Assembly: GCF_024362525.1 (NCBI RefSeq)
Contig: NZ_CP101460.1
Span: forward strand, 124,001-188,000
Reading direction: 5' to 3'
DNA from: Natrononativus amylolyticus
Lineage (GTDB): Archaea; Halobacteriota; Halobacteria; Halobacteriales; Natrialbaceae
DNA: 64,000 nt
Shown: positions 1-8,019 of the stretch, piece by piece
Position numbering within the stretch: position 1 is the stretch's first letter
Layout: every line of letters begins with the position of its first letter
Program-made: the position numbers and the translations under genes
The notes under the pieces: model-generated
What the model was told of the DNA's origin: nothing
Seen by the model: only the letters and a program-made list of their open reading frames with translations
The model's database searches: none

Positions 1-1019
1 GCCGTCGTCGAGTACGCCAGCCGGCGCTTGAGGTGGTCCTTTCGAAGGGCGATGATGCTCGCCGCGGTGAGGGTGAACGCCGCGAGAATCGCGATCGGGA
101 CGTTCAACCCGACCTCGCCGACGACCGGGACGGAAAGGGGGAGTTCGCGGATGGTGTCGACGCCGAACACCTCGAGGATCACCCGCGCGACCCCGAACGC
201 TCCGGACTTGACGACGGCAACCGCGTGCAAGAGCCCGGAAACGGGCGTCGGCGCGACCATCGCGTCTGCGAGCCAGGAGTGAAGCGGCATCACGGCGGCC
301 TTGACGCCGAAGCCGGCGATCAGGAGGTAGAATGCGGCCTGGGCGATCGTCGGATCCGCTGCCGCGGCCTCCGAGAGCGCGCTCATACCGCCAGCTTCGA
401 AGGTCAGCGTCGGATCGCCGACGTTGCTGGTGAGCCAGTAAACGAGGACGGTGCCGGCGAGCAGGAACACCCCGCCGCCGAAGAACGTGTAGGTCAGGTA
501 CTTCCGGCCCGCGATCCGGGCCTCGTCGTCCTCGTTGTGGGCGACCAGCGGGTAGGTGACGAGACTCAGCAGCTCGTAGAAGATGAAGATCGTCAGGATG
601 TTCGAGGCGAACGCGATCCCCACTGCAGTCGACAGGCTCGCGGCAAAGGAGGCGAAAAAGCGCGTCTGGGCGTGTTCGTCGAGCCCGCGCATGTACCCCG
701 CCGCGTAGAAGGACGTGAAAATCCAGAGGAAACTCGCGAGCAGGGCGAACAGCAGGCCGAGCGGATCGGCCCGGAGCGCGAAGTCGATGCCAGCGACGAA
801 ATCCAGACCGGTGCTCTCGGCGAGACTCCACTCGTAGACGGTGCCGTCCATGACGCCGGGGATCATGCTCGCGACGATCCCGAACTTGGCGAGCGCCGCC
901 AGGACGGACCAGCCTTCGCGGACGTTCGGACGGCTATACGACGCGACGATGAGAACGACCGCAACGGCCGAGACGAGCACGGCGGCCAGCGGACGCGGAT
1001 CGGTAACGACTTCAGACAT
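1..1019 (-). CDS. Proton-conducting antiporter subunit, MnhD/NuoL family (C-terminus outside window)
   Basis: Polytopic membrane protein of the proton_antipo_M family (Mrp subunits A/D, complex I NuoL/M/N), expected to move H+ in the Mrp-type Na+/H+ antiporter. About 339 codons are present. The segment with ADP, KAAVMPLHSWLADAM, PTPVSGLLHA and VKSG residues matches the family's conserved helices, including the lysines and histidines of the proton path. The ATG (1019-1017) overlaps the stop codon of the preceding gene by one base (TGATG), so translation is probably coupled. The family is clear; whether it corresponds to MnhA or a second MnhD cannot be decided because the end is missing. Confidence 0.9.
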   Translation of the reverse strand, partial: MSEVVTDPRPLAAVLVSAVAVVLIVASYSRPNVREGWSVLAALAKFGIVASMIPGVMDGTVYEWSLAESTGLDFVAGIDFALRADPLGLLFALLASFLWIFTSFYAAGYMRGLDEHAQTRFFASFAASLSTAVGIAFASNILTIFIFYELLSLVTYPLVAHNEDDEARIAGRKYLTYTFFGGGVFLLAGTVLVYWLTSNVGDPTLTFEAGGMSALSEAAAADPTIAQAAFYLLIAGFGVKAAVMPLHSWLADAMVAPTPVSGLLHAVAVVKSGAFGVARVILEVFGVDTIRELPLSVPVVGEVGLNVPIAILAAFTLTAASIIALRKDHLKRRLAYSTT

Positions 1020-2551
1020 CAGTTGAACACCTCGTCGGTAAACGGCTCGAGCAGCTCGAAGAACACGTCACCAGCGAAGCCGAGGACGACCGCGGTGATC
1101 GCCACGAAGACGATCAGCGCGAGCATCTCGGCGGTGACGAGATCCGGTCGGCCGCGGCGGACACCGCCGTCGGTCGCAACCCCCGGCGGGTGGGGCGATT
1201 CGACCGGCGTCGGCGGCGTGAAGTACATCTTCTCGAGGATGCGCGCGGCGTAGGCGAGCGTGAGCATCGTCGAGAGGAAGATGACGGCGGCGACGAGCCA
1301 GGCTTCGGCCTCGATCGCGCCGACGGCGATGTACCACTTGCCGATGAAACCGACCGACGGCGGAATGCCGATCAGCGTGATCAGCAGGACGGCCATCGAA
1401 CCGGCGGCGACCGGTCGACGAGAGGCGAGGCCGGCGTACTCGTCGACGGTGCGGGCGCCGTAGCCCAGTGCGACGACGGCCACGACGAGGAACAGCCCCG
1501 CTTTTATCAACCCGTGGCCGATCAGGTGGACGATCGCGCCGACGAACGCGGTCTGCGTGACCAGCCCGTAGGCGGCGACGATCAGCCCGAACTGGGCGAC
1601 CGAGGAGTACGCGAACATCCGCTTGATATCCTGCTGGATCACCGCGAGCGTACTGCCGGCGAGGACGCTCACCGAGCCGACGACCACGACGACCTCCGTC
1701 GCGTACGGCGTCGCGAGCAGGAACTCGGGGCCGAAAACGTCGTACATGAGTCGCCCGAGCGCGTACGCCGACACCGTCGAGACGAGCGCCGCGATCAGCG
1801 CCGTCACGCCGTCGGGGGCGTGCTGGTAGGCGTCGGGCTGCCAGGTGTGCAGCGGCCACTGGGCCACTTTGATGGCGAATCCGATGAAGATAAACGCGAA
1901 CGCGGCGTGCAGGAGCGTCAGGTCGCCGCCGCCGGCCGCTGCGACCTCGGGGATTGCCTCGCCGAGGACCTCCATATTGAGCGCACCGGTCGCCATAAAC
2001 AGGAAGCCGACGCCGATCAGGTACAGCGAGGCACCCAGTGTCCCCAGGATCAGGTACTTCAGAGCTGCAACGGCGGACTCCGGGCCGTCGCCGCTCGCGA
2101 TCATGGCGTACGTCGCCAGCCCGACGATCTCGAGGAAGACGAACATGTTGAAGACGTCGCCGGTCAGCGAGAGGCCGAGCAGACCGCCGACGAGCAGCAG
2201 GTAGCCGCCGTAGAACGTGTTCCCGCGTGGGCCTCCCGCGCGCGTGTAGAGCAACACGGCTGCGGCGGTAGCAGTGACGAGCAGCGCGATCAGCACGGAG
2301 AACTCGTCGGCGACGAGTTCGATGCCGATCCCCTGGATCTCGTCCCACCCTCCGAGGACGTGGACGACGCGCCCCGTCTCGTAGACGACGCTCGCCAGGT
2401 AGACCGTCGCGGCGAACAGCGCGGTGGTCGTGACCGCGGCGACCGACCAGCCGGTGCGCCGGTAGCGCAGGCCGAGCGCGATCGGCACGGCCGCGAGCAG
2501 GATCGGAACCGCGACGAGCAACGCCGGCAGCGCGTGGGCGAGTTCACTCAT
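1019..2551 (-). CDS. mnhD: Na+/H+ antiporter subunit D-type, proton-conducting membrane transporter
   Basis: 510-residue polytopic protein of the proton_antipo_M family. Characteristic stretches are FNMFVFLEIVGLATY, KYLILGTLGASLYLIG and KVAQWPLHTWQPDAY followed by AP-GVTALIAAL. I chose the ATG at 2551 (MSELAHAL), which overlaps the mnhC stop by 8 bases; the frame is open 17 codons further upstream but those residues lie inside mnhC and look like shadow sequence. It is the H+-translocating core of the Mrp complex in the cytoplasmic membrane, translated between mnhC and a second subunit of the same family. Confidence 0.92.
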   Translation of the reverse strand: MSELAHALPALLVAVPILLAAVPIALGLRYRRTGWSVAAVTTTALFAATVYLASVVYETGRVVHVLGGWDEIQGIGIELVADEFSVLIALLVTATAAAVLLYTRAGGPRGNTFYGGYLLLVGGLLGLSLTGDVFNMFVFLEIVGLATYAMIASGDGPESAVAALKYLILGTLGASLYLIGVGFLFMATGALNMEVLGEAIPEVAAAGGGDLTLLHAAFAFIFIGFAIKVAQWPLHTWQPDAYQHAPDGVTALIAALVSTVSAYALGRLMYDVFGPEFLLATPYATEVVVVVGSVSVLAGSTLAVIQQDIKRMFAYSSVAQFGLIVAAYGLVTQTAFVGAIVHLIGHGLIKAGLFLVVAVVALGYGARTVDEYAGLASRRPVAAGSMAVLLITLIGIPPSVGFIGKWYIAVGAIEAEAWLVAAVIFLSTMLTLAYAARILEKMYFTPPTPVESPHPPGVATDGGVRRGRPDLVTAEMLALIVFVAITAVVLGFAGDVFFELLEPFTDEVFN

Positions 2552-2927
2552 CGGCACGCACCTCCCTGAGGGTGTCCTCGCGGAGGGTTCCGTACTCCGC
2601 ATAGATGCGGATGATGAGCGCGAGTCCCACCGCGGTGAGCGCGATGCCGACGACGATGGCGGTCAGGACGATCACGTGGGGAAGCGGGCTCGCCATCGCG
2701 AGCTCGCCGGGATCGGCCTCGGCCGGGACGACCGGCGCCTTCCCGCCCTCGACGAACGCGACGGCGACGAAGAACAGGAAGATCGCCGTCTGAAACAGGT
2801 TGACCCCGATCAGCTTCTTCACGAGGTTCTGACTCGCGATCATCATGTACATCCCGATCCCCATCAGGACGAACATGAGCGCGTAGGCGTACCGCGTGGC
2901 GAGCACGTCGATGGCGCCCTCAATCAT
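2544..2927 (-). CDS. mnhC: Na+/H+ antiporter subunit C (NuoK-like)
   Basis: 127 residues with three membrane segments (about 13-33, 38-58 and 82-110), the usual size and layout of MnhC/MrpC and NuoK. The second helix carries LVKKLIGVNLFQTAIFLFF, typical of the family. The chosen ATG (MIEGAIDVLA) overlaps the mnhB stop by 8 bases; an in-frame start 12 codons earlier would lie inside mnhB and adds a polar, unconserved tail. Part of the same leftward operon, between mnhB and mnhD. Confidence 0.92.
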   Translation of the reverse strand: MIEGAIDVLATRYAYALMFVLMGIGMYMMIASQNLVKKLIGVNLFQTAIFLFFVAVAFVEGGKAPVVPAEADPGELAMASPLPHVIVLTAIVVGIALTAVGLALIIRIYAEYGTLREDTLREVRADE

Positions 2928-3450
2928 CGTCTCCCACCTCCGACTCGAGGCCCCCGTCCGCACGACCGGGCCCCTCAGCCCCGCGGGTGCGCCGGTCGGG
3001 CGTAAAGCCCGCGGCCATCGCGAAGAACAGCGTGATGACGACGCCGGCGACGATCAGCGCGACGCCGCCGACCTCGATCGCCTCCATCCCCCAGTAGTGA
3101 GCGATGCCGAAGGCGTCCTCGAACGCGCGGTACTCGAGGAAGTTGTAGCCGAGCGCCATCGTCGCGAAGCCGGTGGCGATGAAGATGGCGACGCCGCCGG
3201 TGACGAGGCCGACGACGACGGAGTTCTTGAGCCACTGGCGGGTCGGCTCGATGCCGAAGGCGAAGGCGAGCATCAGGACCGTGACGCCGATGATGGCACC
3301 GCCCTGGAAGCTCCCGCCGGGGGTGTCGGCGCCGTGGAACGTCATGAACAGCCCGTAGGTGAGCGTGAAGGGGGCGATGATCTTCACCGCAGTCAGGATG
3401 ACCTGACTCTCGGTGTACGTATCGTCGTAGTTGTGTCCCTCAGAGCTCAT
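2920..3450 (-). CDS. mnhB: Na+/H+ antiporter subunit B (MnhB domain)
   Basis: 176 residues. The MnhB/MbhF signature is plain: LTYGLFMTFHGADTPGGSFQGGAIIG, then TM segments at about 58-75, 84-103 and 125-147. The C-terminal 30 residues are hydrophilic and acidic, probably a haloarchaeal extension. The ATG overlaps the stop of the DUF4040 gene by one base (TGATG). In transcription order it lies where MrpB follows the MrpA C-terminal module, as in split archaeal Mrp operons. Confidence 0.93.
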   Translation of the reverse strand: MSSEGHNYDDTYTESQVILTAVKIIAPFTLTYGLFMTFHGADTPGGSFQGGAIIGVTVLMLAFAFGIEPTRQWLKNSVVVGLVTGGVAIFIATGFATMALGYNFLEYRAFEDAFGIAHYWGMEAIEVGGVALIVAGVVITLFFAMAAGFTPDRRTRGAEGPGRADGGLESEVGDDD

Positions 3451-3998
3451 CAGGTGAACACCTCCCGTTTGAGGACGAGGAGAACGGCGATCCCCGCCGC
3501 GAAGACGACGACGGCCTCCCCGAAGGTGTCGAATCCTCGGTAGGAGGCCAGCACCGCGCTCACGGCGTTCTGGGCGCTCGTGTCGGCGTAGGTGTTCTGA
3601 ACGTAGTAGAGCGAGGGCGTCTGCTCGAGCACGCCTCCGCCCCAGATCGGTGCGTCCGGATCGCCGACCGCGTACATCTCGGGCAACAGCGTCAGCAATA
3701 CGAGGACGAACGCGCCGGCGGCGATCACGCCCGGCACGTTGACCGACTCGAACAGTTTGTCGGTCGACGGCCGACTCGTCCGGGCGATCGTCAGCAACAG
3801 CAGGATCGTCGTCACGCCGGCGCCGATCGCGGCCTCTGTCATCGCGACGTCGGGTGCGAGCAGGTAGGTGTAGAGGATCGCCATCCCCAGGCTGTACGCT
3901 CCGAAGACGACGATCGCCGAGAGGACGTCGCGGAACAAGGCCGTGGCGACGGCGGTCGCGAGGATGAACACCGCGAGCGTGTAGGCGACGGCGCTCAT
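3450..3998 (-). CDS. DUF4040 protein (MrpA C-terminal / MbhD-MbhE-like module)
   Basis: 182-residue membrane protein. The N-terminal half has the MbhD-like DUF4040 signature around residues 20-70 (VVFGAYSLGMAILYTYLLAPDVAMTEAAIGAG) and the C-terminal half resembles the MbhE piece (NAVSAVLASYRGFDTFGEAVVVFAAGIAVLLV). In bacteria these regions form the C-terminal end of the large MrpA subunit; here they are a stand-alone gene, as in other split Mrp and Mbh operons. Start ATG at 3998 overlaps the mnhG stop by 4 bases. Confidence 0.9.
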   Translation of the reverse strand: MSAVAYTLAVFILATAVATALFRDVLSAIVVFGAYSLGMAILYTYLLAPDVAMTEAAIGAGVTTILLLLTIARTSRPSTDKLFESVNVPGVIAAGAFVLVLLTLLPEMYAVGDPDAPIWGGGVLEQTPSLYYVQNTYADTSAQNAVSAVLASYRGFDTFGEAVVVFAAGIAVLLVLKREVFT

Positions 3999-4324
3999 CG
4001 GCTCTCACCTTCCTCGTCGTCGGCGGTCCAGGGCTCGATTCCCGTCTCCGCGGCCGAACGGGCGATCGCGTGTGCGGCCGTCGGGTTCGTGATGAACACG
4101 AAGAACAGCAGCAAGACGGTGTACACCGTCGCGTGCTGCCAGCCGAGCGCGAGCGCGACGGCCGCGAGCGCGAGGCCGGCCCCGAGCGTGTCCGTCTGTG
4201 AGGCCGTGTGCGCGCGGGCGTAGACGTCCGGCAGGCGGATGACGCCGACCGCCGAGACGAGCGTGAAGAACAGCCCGAAGGCGAGGAGGACGATGATCGA
4301 CCAGAAGTAGAGCGCGTCGATCAC
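3995..4324 (-). CDS. mnhG: Na+/H+ antiporter subunit G
   Basis: 109 residues with three hydrophobic helices, the typical size of MnhG/PhaG. Conserved residues include the GVIRLPDVYARAHTASQTDTLG stretch. The start is a GTG at 4324, which overlaps the mnhF stop as GTGA; the frame is open further upstream but this start gives the normal family N-terminus (IDALYFWSIIVLLAFG). The C-terminus ends in an acidic tail after the last helix (EPWTADDEEGESR). Confidence 0.92.
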   Translation of the reverse strand: MIDALYFWSIIVLLAFGLFFTLVSAVGVIRLPDVYARAHTASQTDTLGAGLALAAVALALGWQHATVYTVLLLFFVFITNPTAAHAIARSAAETGIEPWTADDEEGESR

Positions 4325-4602
4325 AGCACACCACCTCGCTCGACGGTGAACTTCGAGATGGCGATCGACATCAGGAAGTTGAGCAGCGCGTAGATCAGCG
4401 CGACGTCGAGGAACCACGGCTCGTCGAGCCCCGCCGCGAGCAGGGCGAGGATGACCACGGTGTTCGTCCCGAGGACGTTCACCGCGAGCAGGCGGTCCTG
4501 CGTGGTCGGCCCCGCGACCGCCCGGTAGAACATCAGGATCGCCAGAACGACGAACAGCGCCGCCGCCGCGAGGAAGACGTCGTTGATGAGATCCGCAGTC
4601 AC
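4321..4602 (-). CDS. mnhF: Na+/H+ antiporter subunit F
   Basis: 93 residues, three transmembrane helices, typical for MnhF/PhaF. Family residues include FYRAVAGPTTQDRLLAVNVLGTN and the C-terminal helix WFLDVALIYALLNFLMSIAISKF. The ATG at 4602 overlaps the mnhE stop (4599-4601) by 4 bases, and its own stop overlaps the GTG of mnhG, so the E-F-G order of Mrp operons is kept. Confidence 0.93.
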   Translation of the reverse strand: MTADLINDVFLAAAALFVVLAILMFYRAVAGPTTQDRLLAVNVLGTNTVVILALLAAGLDEPWFLDVALIYALLNFLMSIAISKFTVERGGVL

Positions 4603-5633
4603 AGCTCGTCACCACCGATTATTTCGGTGTCGCCGCGTTCGCGCGGCGTCGCGACTGCCGCCGCCTCCCGGCCGTAGAAGACGAAGCGAACCGCCCGCTC
4701 TAAGGCGCCGTCGAACAGCCCCTCACGGGCGTCGACGATGAGGGTATGGACGACCAGCCGCTGATCGTTCGCCCGGACGACGAGCGTGCCGGGCGTCAGC
4801 GTGATACTGTTCGCGAGCGCCAGCAGCGGCAGGCCGCTACGAACTTTCGTGTTCACCCGCGTGAGCGTCGGCTCGATCGGCATCGACGGGCGCAGTATCA
4901 CCAGGGAGATCTGGAGGTTCGACTTGATGATCTCGAAGATGAGGTACGGAACGTACAGTCCGAACCTAAGGGTACGAACCGGCGAGTAGCGGATCGTCGG
5001 CGACGTCGCGAACGTCACGTTCGAGAGCGTGAGCGAGACGATCCCGGCGACCGCGACGCCGGTCACCCAGTCGAACCAGTAGAAGGGGTCGCCGAGGACG
5101 AGATAGAAGCCGAGCGAGATGCCGAACAGCGCGACGAGCTTGCCGGGGCTGTCGGTGCCCACCAGGCGCTCGTGGCGGGCCGATCGCTCGACCGGCGCCT
5201 CCTCGTAGGTCAGGCCGACGTCCGTGAGTTCGCGCTCGAGCGGCCGGAGGATCGGTGCCGTCGCGCCGGGGCTGTACTCCGGGTCGAGGACCACGCAGTC
5301 GAGGTCGTGGTCCTCGGCGTACGCCGCGAGCGCGTCGGCGTAGTCTCGCGGACCGAACAGGTACTCGTCGGTTCCGAGGACGGCCGTCTCGATCTCGACG
5401 TCGGCGTTGCCGGCGTCCTCGCGGACCCAGCGTTCGGCTCGGTCGAGAAGCTGCCGTGCGTCGTCGATCGTCCGTTGCCCCTCGGGAACCTCGGCGTCGT
5501 ACGGGATCGCGACGACGAGGTGACAGACGAGCGTGTCGGTCGCGTCGTCGACTCGCGACCGGACGGCGTAGCTGACCGTCTGCCGGACGGTGATCGACTC
5601 CGACAGGGGAACGAGAACGCGCTCAGTCGCCAC
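4599..5633 (-). CDS. mnhE: Universal stress domain fused to Na+/H+ antiporter subunit E
   Basis: 344 residues, about twice the usual MnhE length (about 160). Residues 1 to about 155 look like a UspA-type alpha/beta domain (MATERVLVPLSES at the first strand, LDCVVLDPEYSPGA near the end). The MnhE domain follows at about 165-325, starting GKLVALFGISLGFYLVLGDPFYW and including SNLQISLVILRPSMPIEPTLTRVNT. The start is a GTG at 5633, preceded at 8 bases by a GGAGGG Shine-Dalgarno match (5641-5646). It is the first gene of the Mrp operon. The fused domain suggests that antiporter assembly or activity responds to a nucleotide or stress signal; this is inference. Confidence 0.9.
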   Translation of the reverse strand: MATERVLVPLSESITVRQTVSYAVRSRVDDATDTLVCHLVVAIPYDAEVPEGQRTIDDARQLLDRAERWVREDAGNADVEIETAVLGTDEYLFGPRDYADALAAYAEDHDLDCVVLDPEYSPGATAPILRPLERELTDVGLTYEEAPVERSARHERLVGTDSPGKLVALFGISLGFYLVLGDPFYWFDWVTGVAVAGIVSLTLSNVTFATSPTIRYSPVRTLRFGLYVPYLIFEIIKSNLQISLVILRPSMPIEPTLTRVNTKVRSGLPLLALANSITLTPGTLVVRANDQRLVVHTLIVDAREGLFDGALERAVRFVFYGREAAAVATPRERGDTEIIGGDEL

Positions 5634-5670
5634 GGACGACCCCTCCGACCGACCGGTGTATGATGCTCAT
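5623..5670 (-). CDS. Possible 15-codon upstream ORF overlapping mnhE
   Basis: A short ORF (MSIIHRSVGG start) begins at ATG 5670 between a TATA-like box (5711-5720) and the mnhE GTG. Its stop at 5623-5625 lies 11 bases inside mnhE, and it contains the mnhE Shine-Dalgarno sequence. It could serve as a leader peptide coupling translation into mnhE, or be chance. Confidence 0.25.
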   Translation of the reverse strand: MSIIHRSVGGVVRGD

Positions 5671-5710
5671 AGCTCTCCGTTGGTAGTCGATCCAAGCGGC
5701 ACCCGCAGGA

Positions 5711-5720
5711 AAACTATTTC
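5711..5720 (-). promoter_or_regulatory. TATA-like box for the Mrp operon
   Basis: Reads GAAATAGTTT on the minus strand in a locally AT-rich patch. Transcription would begin near 5685-5690, leaving about 50 bases of leader before the mnhE GTG, in agreement with the Shine-Dalgarno found there. Confidence 0.4.
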
Positions 5721-5851
5721 GTTATCCACCGGTTGTTCGGCCGGTACAGGTCAATTCTGCCGGCCGATACCGACCGAACCCGTGGGTATCGTTCGCATAG
5801 ATAGACGATCGTGAACGTCCGACCGGAGCCGGCGTCGGCCACTCCCGAGTC

Positions 5852-5860
5852 ACTTACGTA
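5852..5860 (+). promoter_or_regulatory. TATA-like box for pyrD
   Basis: ACTTACGTA centred 28 bases before the pyrD ATG, the spacing expected for a leaderless haloarchaeal transcript. Confidence 0.4.
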
Positions 5861-5883
5861 CCGGAGCCCGCGAAGTAGGGGCA

Positions 5884-6948
5884 ATGACGTTCTACTCGAG
5901 GATTCGTCCCCTCGCGTTTCGGCTCCCGCCGGAGCTGGCACACGGCCTCGGCAAACGCGCACTTCGGGCCGCCCAGGCCACGCGACCGACGCGCGCCGCG
6001 CTCGAGCGGCGGTATCGGTACGCCCACCCGGCGCTCGAGGTCGACCTGTTCGGCGAGACGTTCCCGAACCCCGTCGGCGTCGCCGCCGGGTTCGACAAGA
6101 ACGCCGAGGTGACACACGCGCTCGCGGCGCTGGGGTTCGGGTTCGTCGAGATCGGAACCGTCACTCCCTACCCCCAGCCGGGCAACCGCAAGCCGCGGCT
6201 GTTCCGCCTCGAGGACGACGAGGCGATGATCAACCGGATGGGGTTCAACGGCGACGGGATGGAGCGGGTCCGAACGCGACTCGAGGCCGACGGCACGCCC
6301 GAGGTGCCGATCGGCGTCAACGTCGGGAAGATGAACACCTCCGGCGAGACCGAGGCGCTCGAGGACTACCGCCGCGTCTTCGACCGGCTCTCGGGGTACG
6401 CCGACTACGTCGTCGTCAACGTCTCCTGTCCGAACACGCCAGACGAGTTCGACGAGGGCTCGCCCGAGCACCTGCGGGCGATCTTCGAGACGCTCGAGGC
6501 CGAAAACGACACCGGGGTCCCGATGCTGGTCAAGATCGGCCCCGACTCGCCCGACGAATCCGTGCTCGAACTGCTCGAGATCGTCGAGGCGTTCGATCTC
6601 GACGGGATCGTCGCGACGAACACCACGACCAGCCGGGAGGGGCTCACCGCCGCCGGGCGGGACGAGTGGGGCGGTCTGAGCGGGAAGCCACTCGAAGATC
6701 CGGCGACGAGCGTCGTTCGGCTTCTCGCCGAGCACACCGACCTGCCGATCGTCGGCGTCGGCGGCGTCGACTCCGCAGAGAGCGCCTACGAGAAGATCCG
6801 GGCGGGCGCGTCGCTCGTCCAGCTCTACACCGGCTTCGTCTACAACGGCCCCGCGACCGCCCGCGAGATCAACCGGGGGCTGATCGAACTGCTCGAGCGG
6901 GACGGGTTCTCCTCGGTCGAGGAGGCCGTGGGCGCGGACCTCGAGTAG
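5884..6948 (+). CDS. pyrD: Dihydroorotate dehydrogenase, class 2 architecture
   Basis: 354 residues; oxidises dihydroorotate to orotate in pyrimidine synthesis, with FMN and probably quinone as acceptor. Class 2 features are the N-terminal helical region (residues 1-50, MTFYSRIRPLAFRLPPELAHGLG) and the motifs NPVGVAAGFDKN (62-73), EIGTVTPYPQPGNRKPRLFR, GFNGDG, GVNVGKMN, VKIGPD, IVATNTT and GVGGVDSAESAYEKIRAGASLVQLYT. The active-site loop reads NVSCPNT (179-185), so the catalytic base position holds Cys182, as in class 1 enzymes; E. coli class 2 PyrD has serine there. The gene stands alone and diverges from the Mrp operon. Confidence 0.95.
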   Translation: MTFYSRIRPLAFRLPPELAHGLGKRALRAAQATRPTRAALERRYRYAHPALEVDLFGETFPNPVGVAAGFDKNAEVTHALAALGFGFVEIGTVTPYPQPGNRKPRLFRLEDDEAMINRMGFNGDGMERVRTRLEADGTPEVPIGVNVGKMNTSGETEALEDYRRVFDRLSGYADYVVVNVSCPNTPDEFDEGSPEHLRAIFETLEAENDTGVPMLVKIGPDSPDESVLELLEIVEAFDLDGIVATNTTTSREGLTAAGRDEWGGLSGKPLEDPATSVVRLLAEHTDLPIVGVGGVDSAESAYEKIRAGASLVQLYTGFVYNGPATAREINRGLIELLERDGFSSVEEAVGADLE

Positions 6949-7181
6949 CACAGTCCTCGCTCGTCGGCCGCTCGAGCACCCGTACCGAGACCCCGAATCG
7001 CCGGAGACGTTCACACAGTGTGAGAAGTGTAGAACGTGTACACATCGTAAACCGTGGCACTTCGAGCCGTGTCCGTGCGTGGCGGAACGGTGAGAAGCCG
7101 CTTCGCTGCGACGGCCGCTGTCGAAAACCGCGGTCGAAAGACGCTTTCGCGTGGACTCCGTCCCCCGCACACGAAGCGACG

Positions 7182-7997
7182 ATGGGAACTGGAGCGAGCG
7201 AGGCAGTCGGAACTCGAGTGGCCCTGCGGGACGTCCTCGTCCACGCGACCGTCCCCGCGGCGCTGATCCTCGTCTACGTCGCGCCGATCCCCTACGAGAG
7301 TTTTCTGTACCAGCCGGGACGAAGCGGCGTCGCGGACGCCTACTGGTCGGCGGTCGGCCACGCGGATCTCGAGCACCTGCTCACCAACCTGTTCGGCTAC
7401 GCCGTCCTGGTGACCGTCTCCTTCGCCCTCCTGGGGCGCCGGCGCCGACTCTACTACGCACTGTTTCTCGGAACCCTGCTCGCCAGCCCGCCGCTCACCG
7501 CGGGGCTGCTCGAGGCGTACTTCCGGCTCACCGCGCTCTCCCCGTCCCAGTCCGCCGGCGGCGCCGGCTTCTCGATCGTGACGGCGGCGCTGCTGGCGCT
7601 GCTGTCCGGGGCGATCGCGCTCCACGATCGCCGGACACTCGAGCGGCCCGTTCCGGCGGGGTTGACGGGACTGGGTCTGTTTTCGATCGCCGCGACCGCC
7701 CCGGCCGCTCGGATCGACGGGGCGGGGATCGCGTGGCTCGTCCTCGGAAGCGTCGGCGCCGCCTACCTCGCCGGCCGCGCGTGGACGCTGTTCGCACAGC
7801 GGCAGCCGACCGCCGCGGTCGCCGTCGCCCTCCAGGTCAGCGCGCTCGTGATCTTCGTCGGCGTCGCTGTGGATCTGTTCCTGCTCGAGGCGCGCGCGTG
7901 GGCCGGTCACTTCCTCGGGTTCGTGAGCGGGTTTCTCGTCGTCTGGATCGGGATCAGCGCCCTGGCGCTGCGCTCGCCGGGACGGGGGCGCTCGTAG
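7182..7997 (+). CDS. Rhomboid-like polytopic membrane protein, probable non-protease
   Basis: 271 residues with about six or seven hydrophobic segments. Rhomboid landmarks are present: a HLxxN-type motif after the first helix (EHLLTNLFGY, His65 and Asn69) and the last-helix motif GHFLGFVSGF (His243, Gly246, Gly250), which carries the catalytic histidine in active rhomboids. The GxSG serine motif, however, reads GGAG (126-129), with Ala128 where the serine would be; Ser131 and Ser124 are nearby but off register. It therefore looks like a pseudoprotease or a diverged enzyme. The ATG at 7182 was chosen because the open frame upstream is arginine-rich shadow sequence. Confidence 0.7.
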   Translation: MGTGASEAVGTRVALRDVLVHATVPAALILVYVAPIPYESFLYQPGRSGVADAYWSAVGHADLEHLLTNLFGYAVLVTVSFALLGRRRRLYYALFLGTLLASPPLTAGLLEAYFRLTALSPSQSAGGAGFSIVTAALLALLSGAIALHDRRTLERPVPAGLTGLGLFSIAATAPAARIDGAGIAWLVLGSVGAAYLAGRAWTLFAQRQPTAAVAVALQVSALVIFVGVAVDLFLLEARAWAGHFLGFVSGFLVVWIGISALALRSPGRGRS

Positions 7998-8019
7998 CTC
8001 GCACGCACCAACCGGGAGT

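Noticed and set aside
33-1253. A 406-residue plus-strand open frame opposite the antiporter genes
   Set aside because: Arginine/aspartate-rich shadow of the minus-strand genes; the opposite strand encodes clear membrane transporter motifs.
5811-7181. Long open frame leading into the rhomboid-like gene from upstream
   Set aside because: It overlaps pyrD in another frame and is arginine-rich; the real start is the ATG at 7182, where a membrane protein begins.
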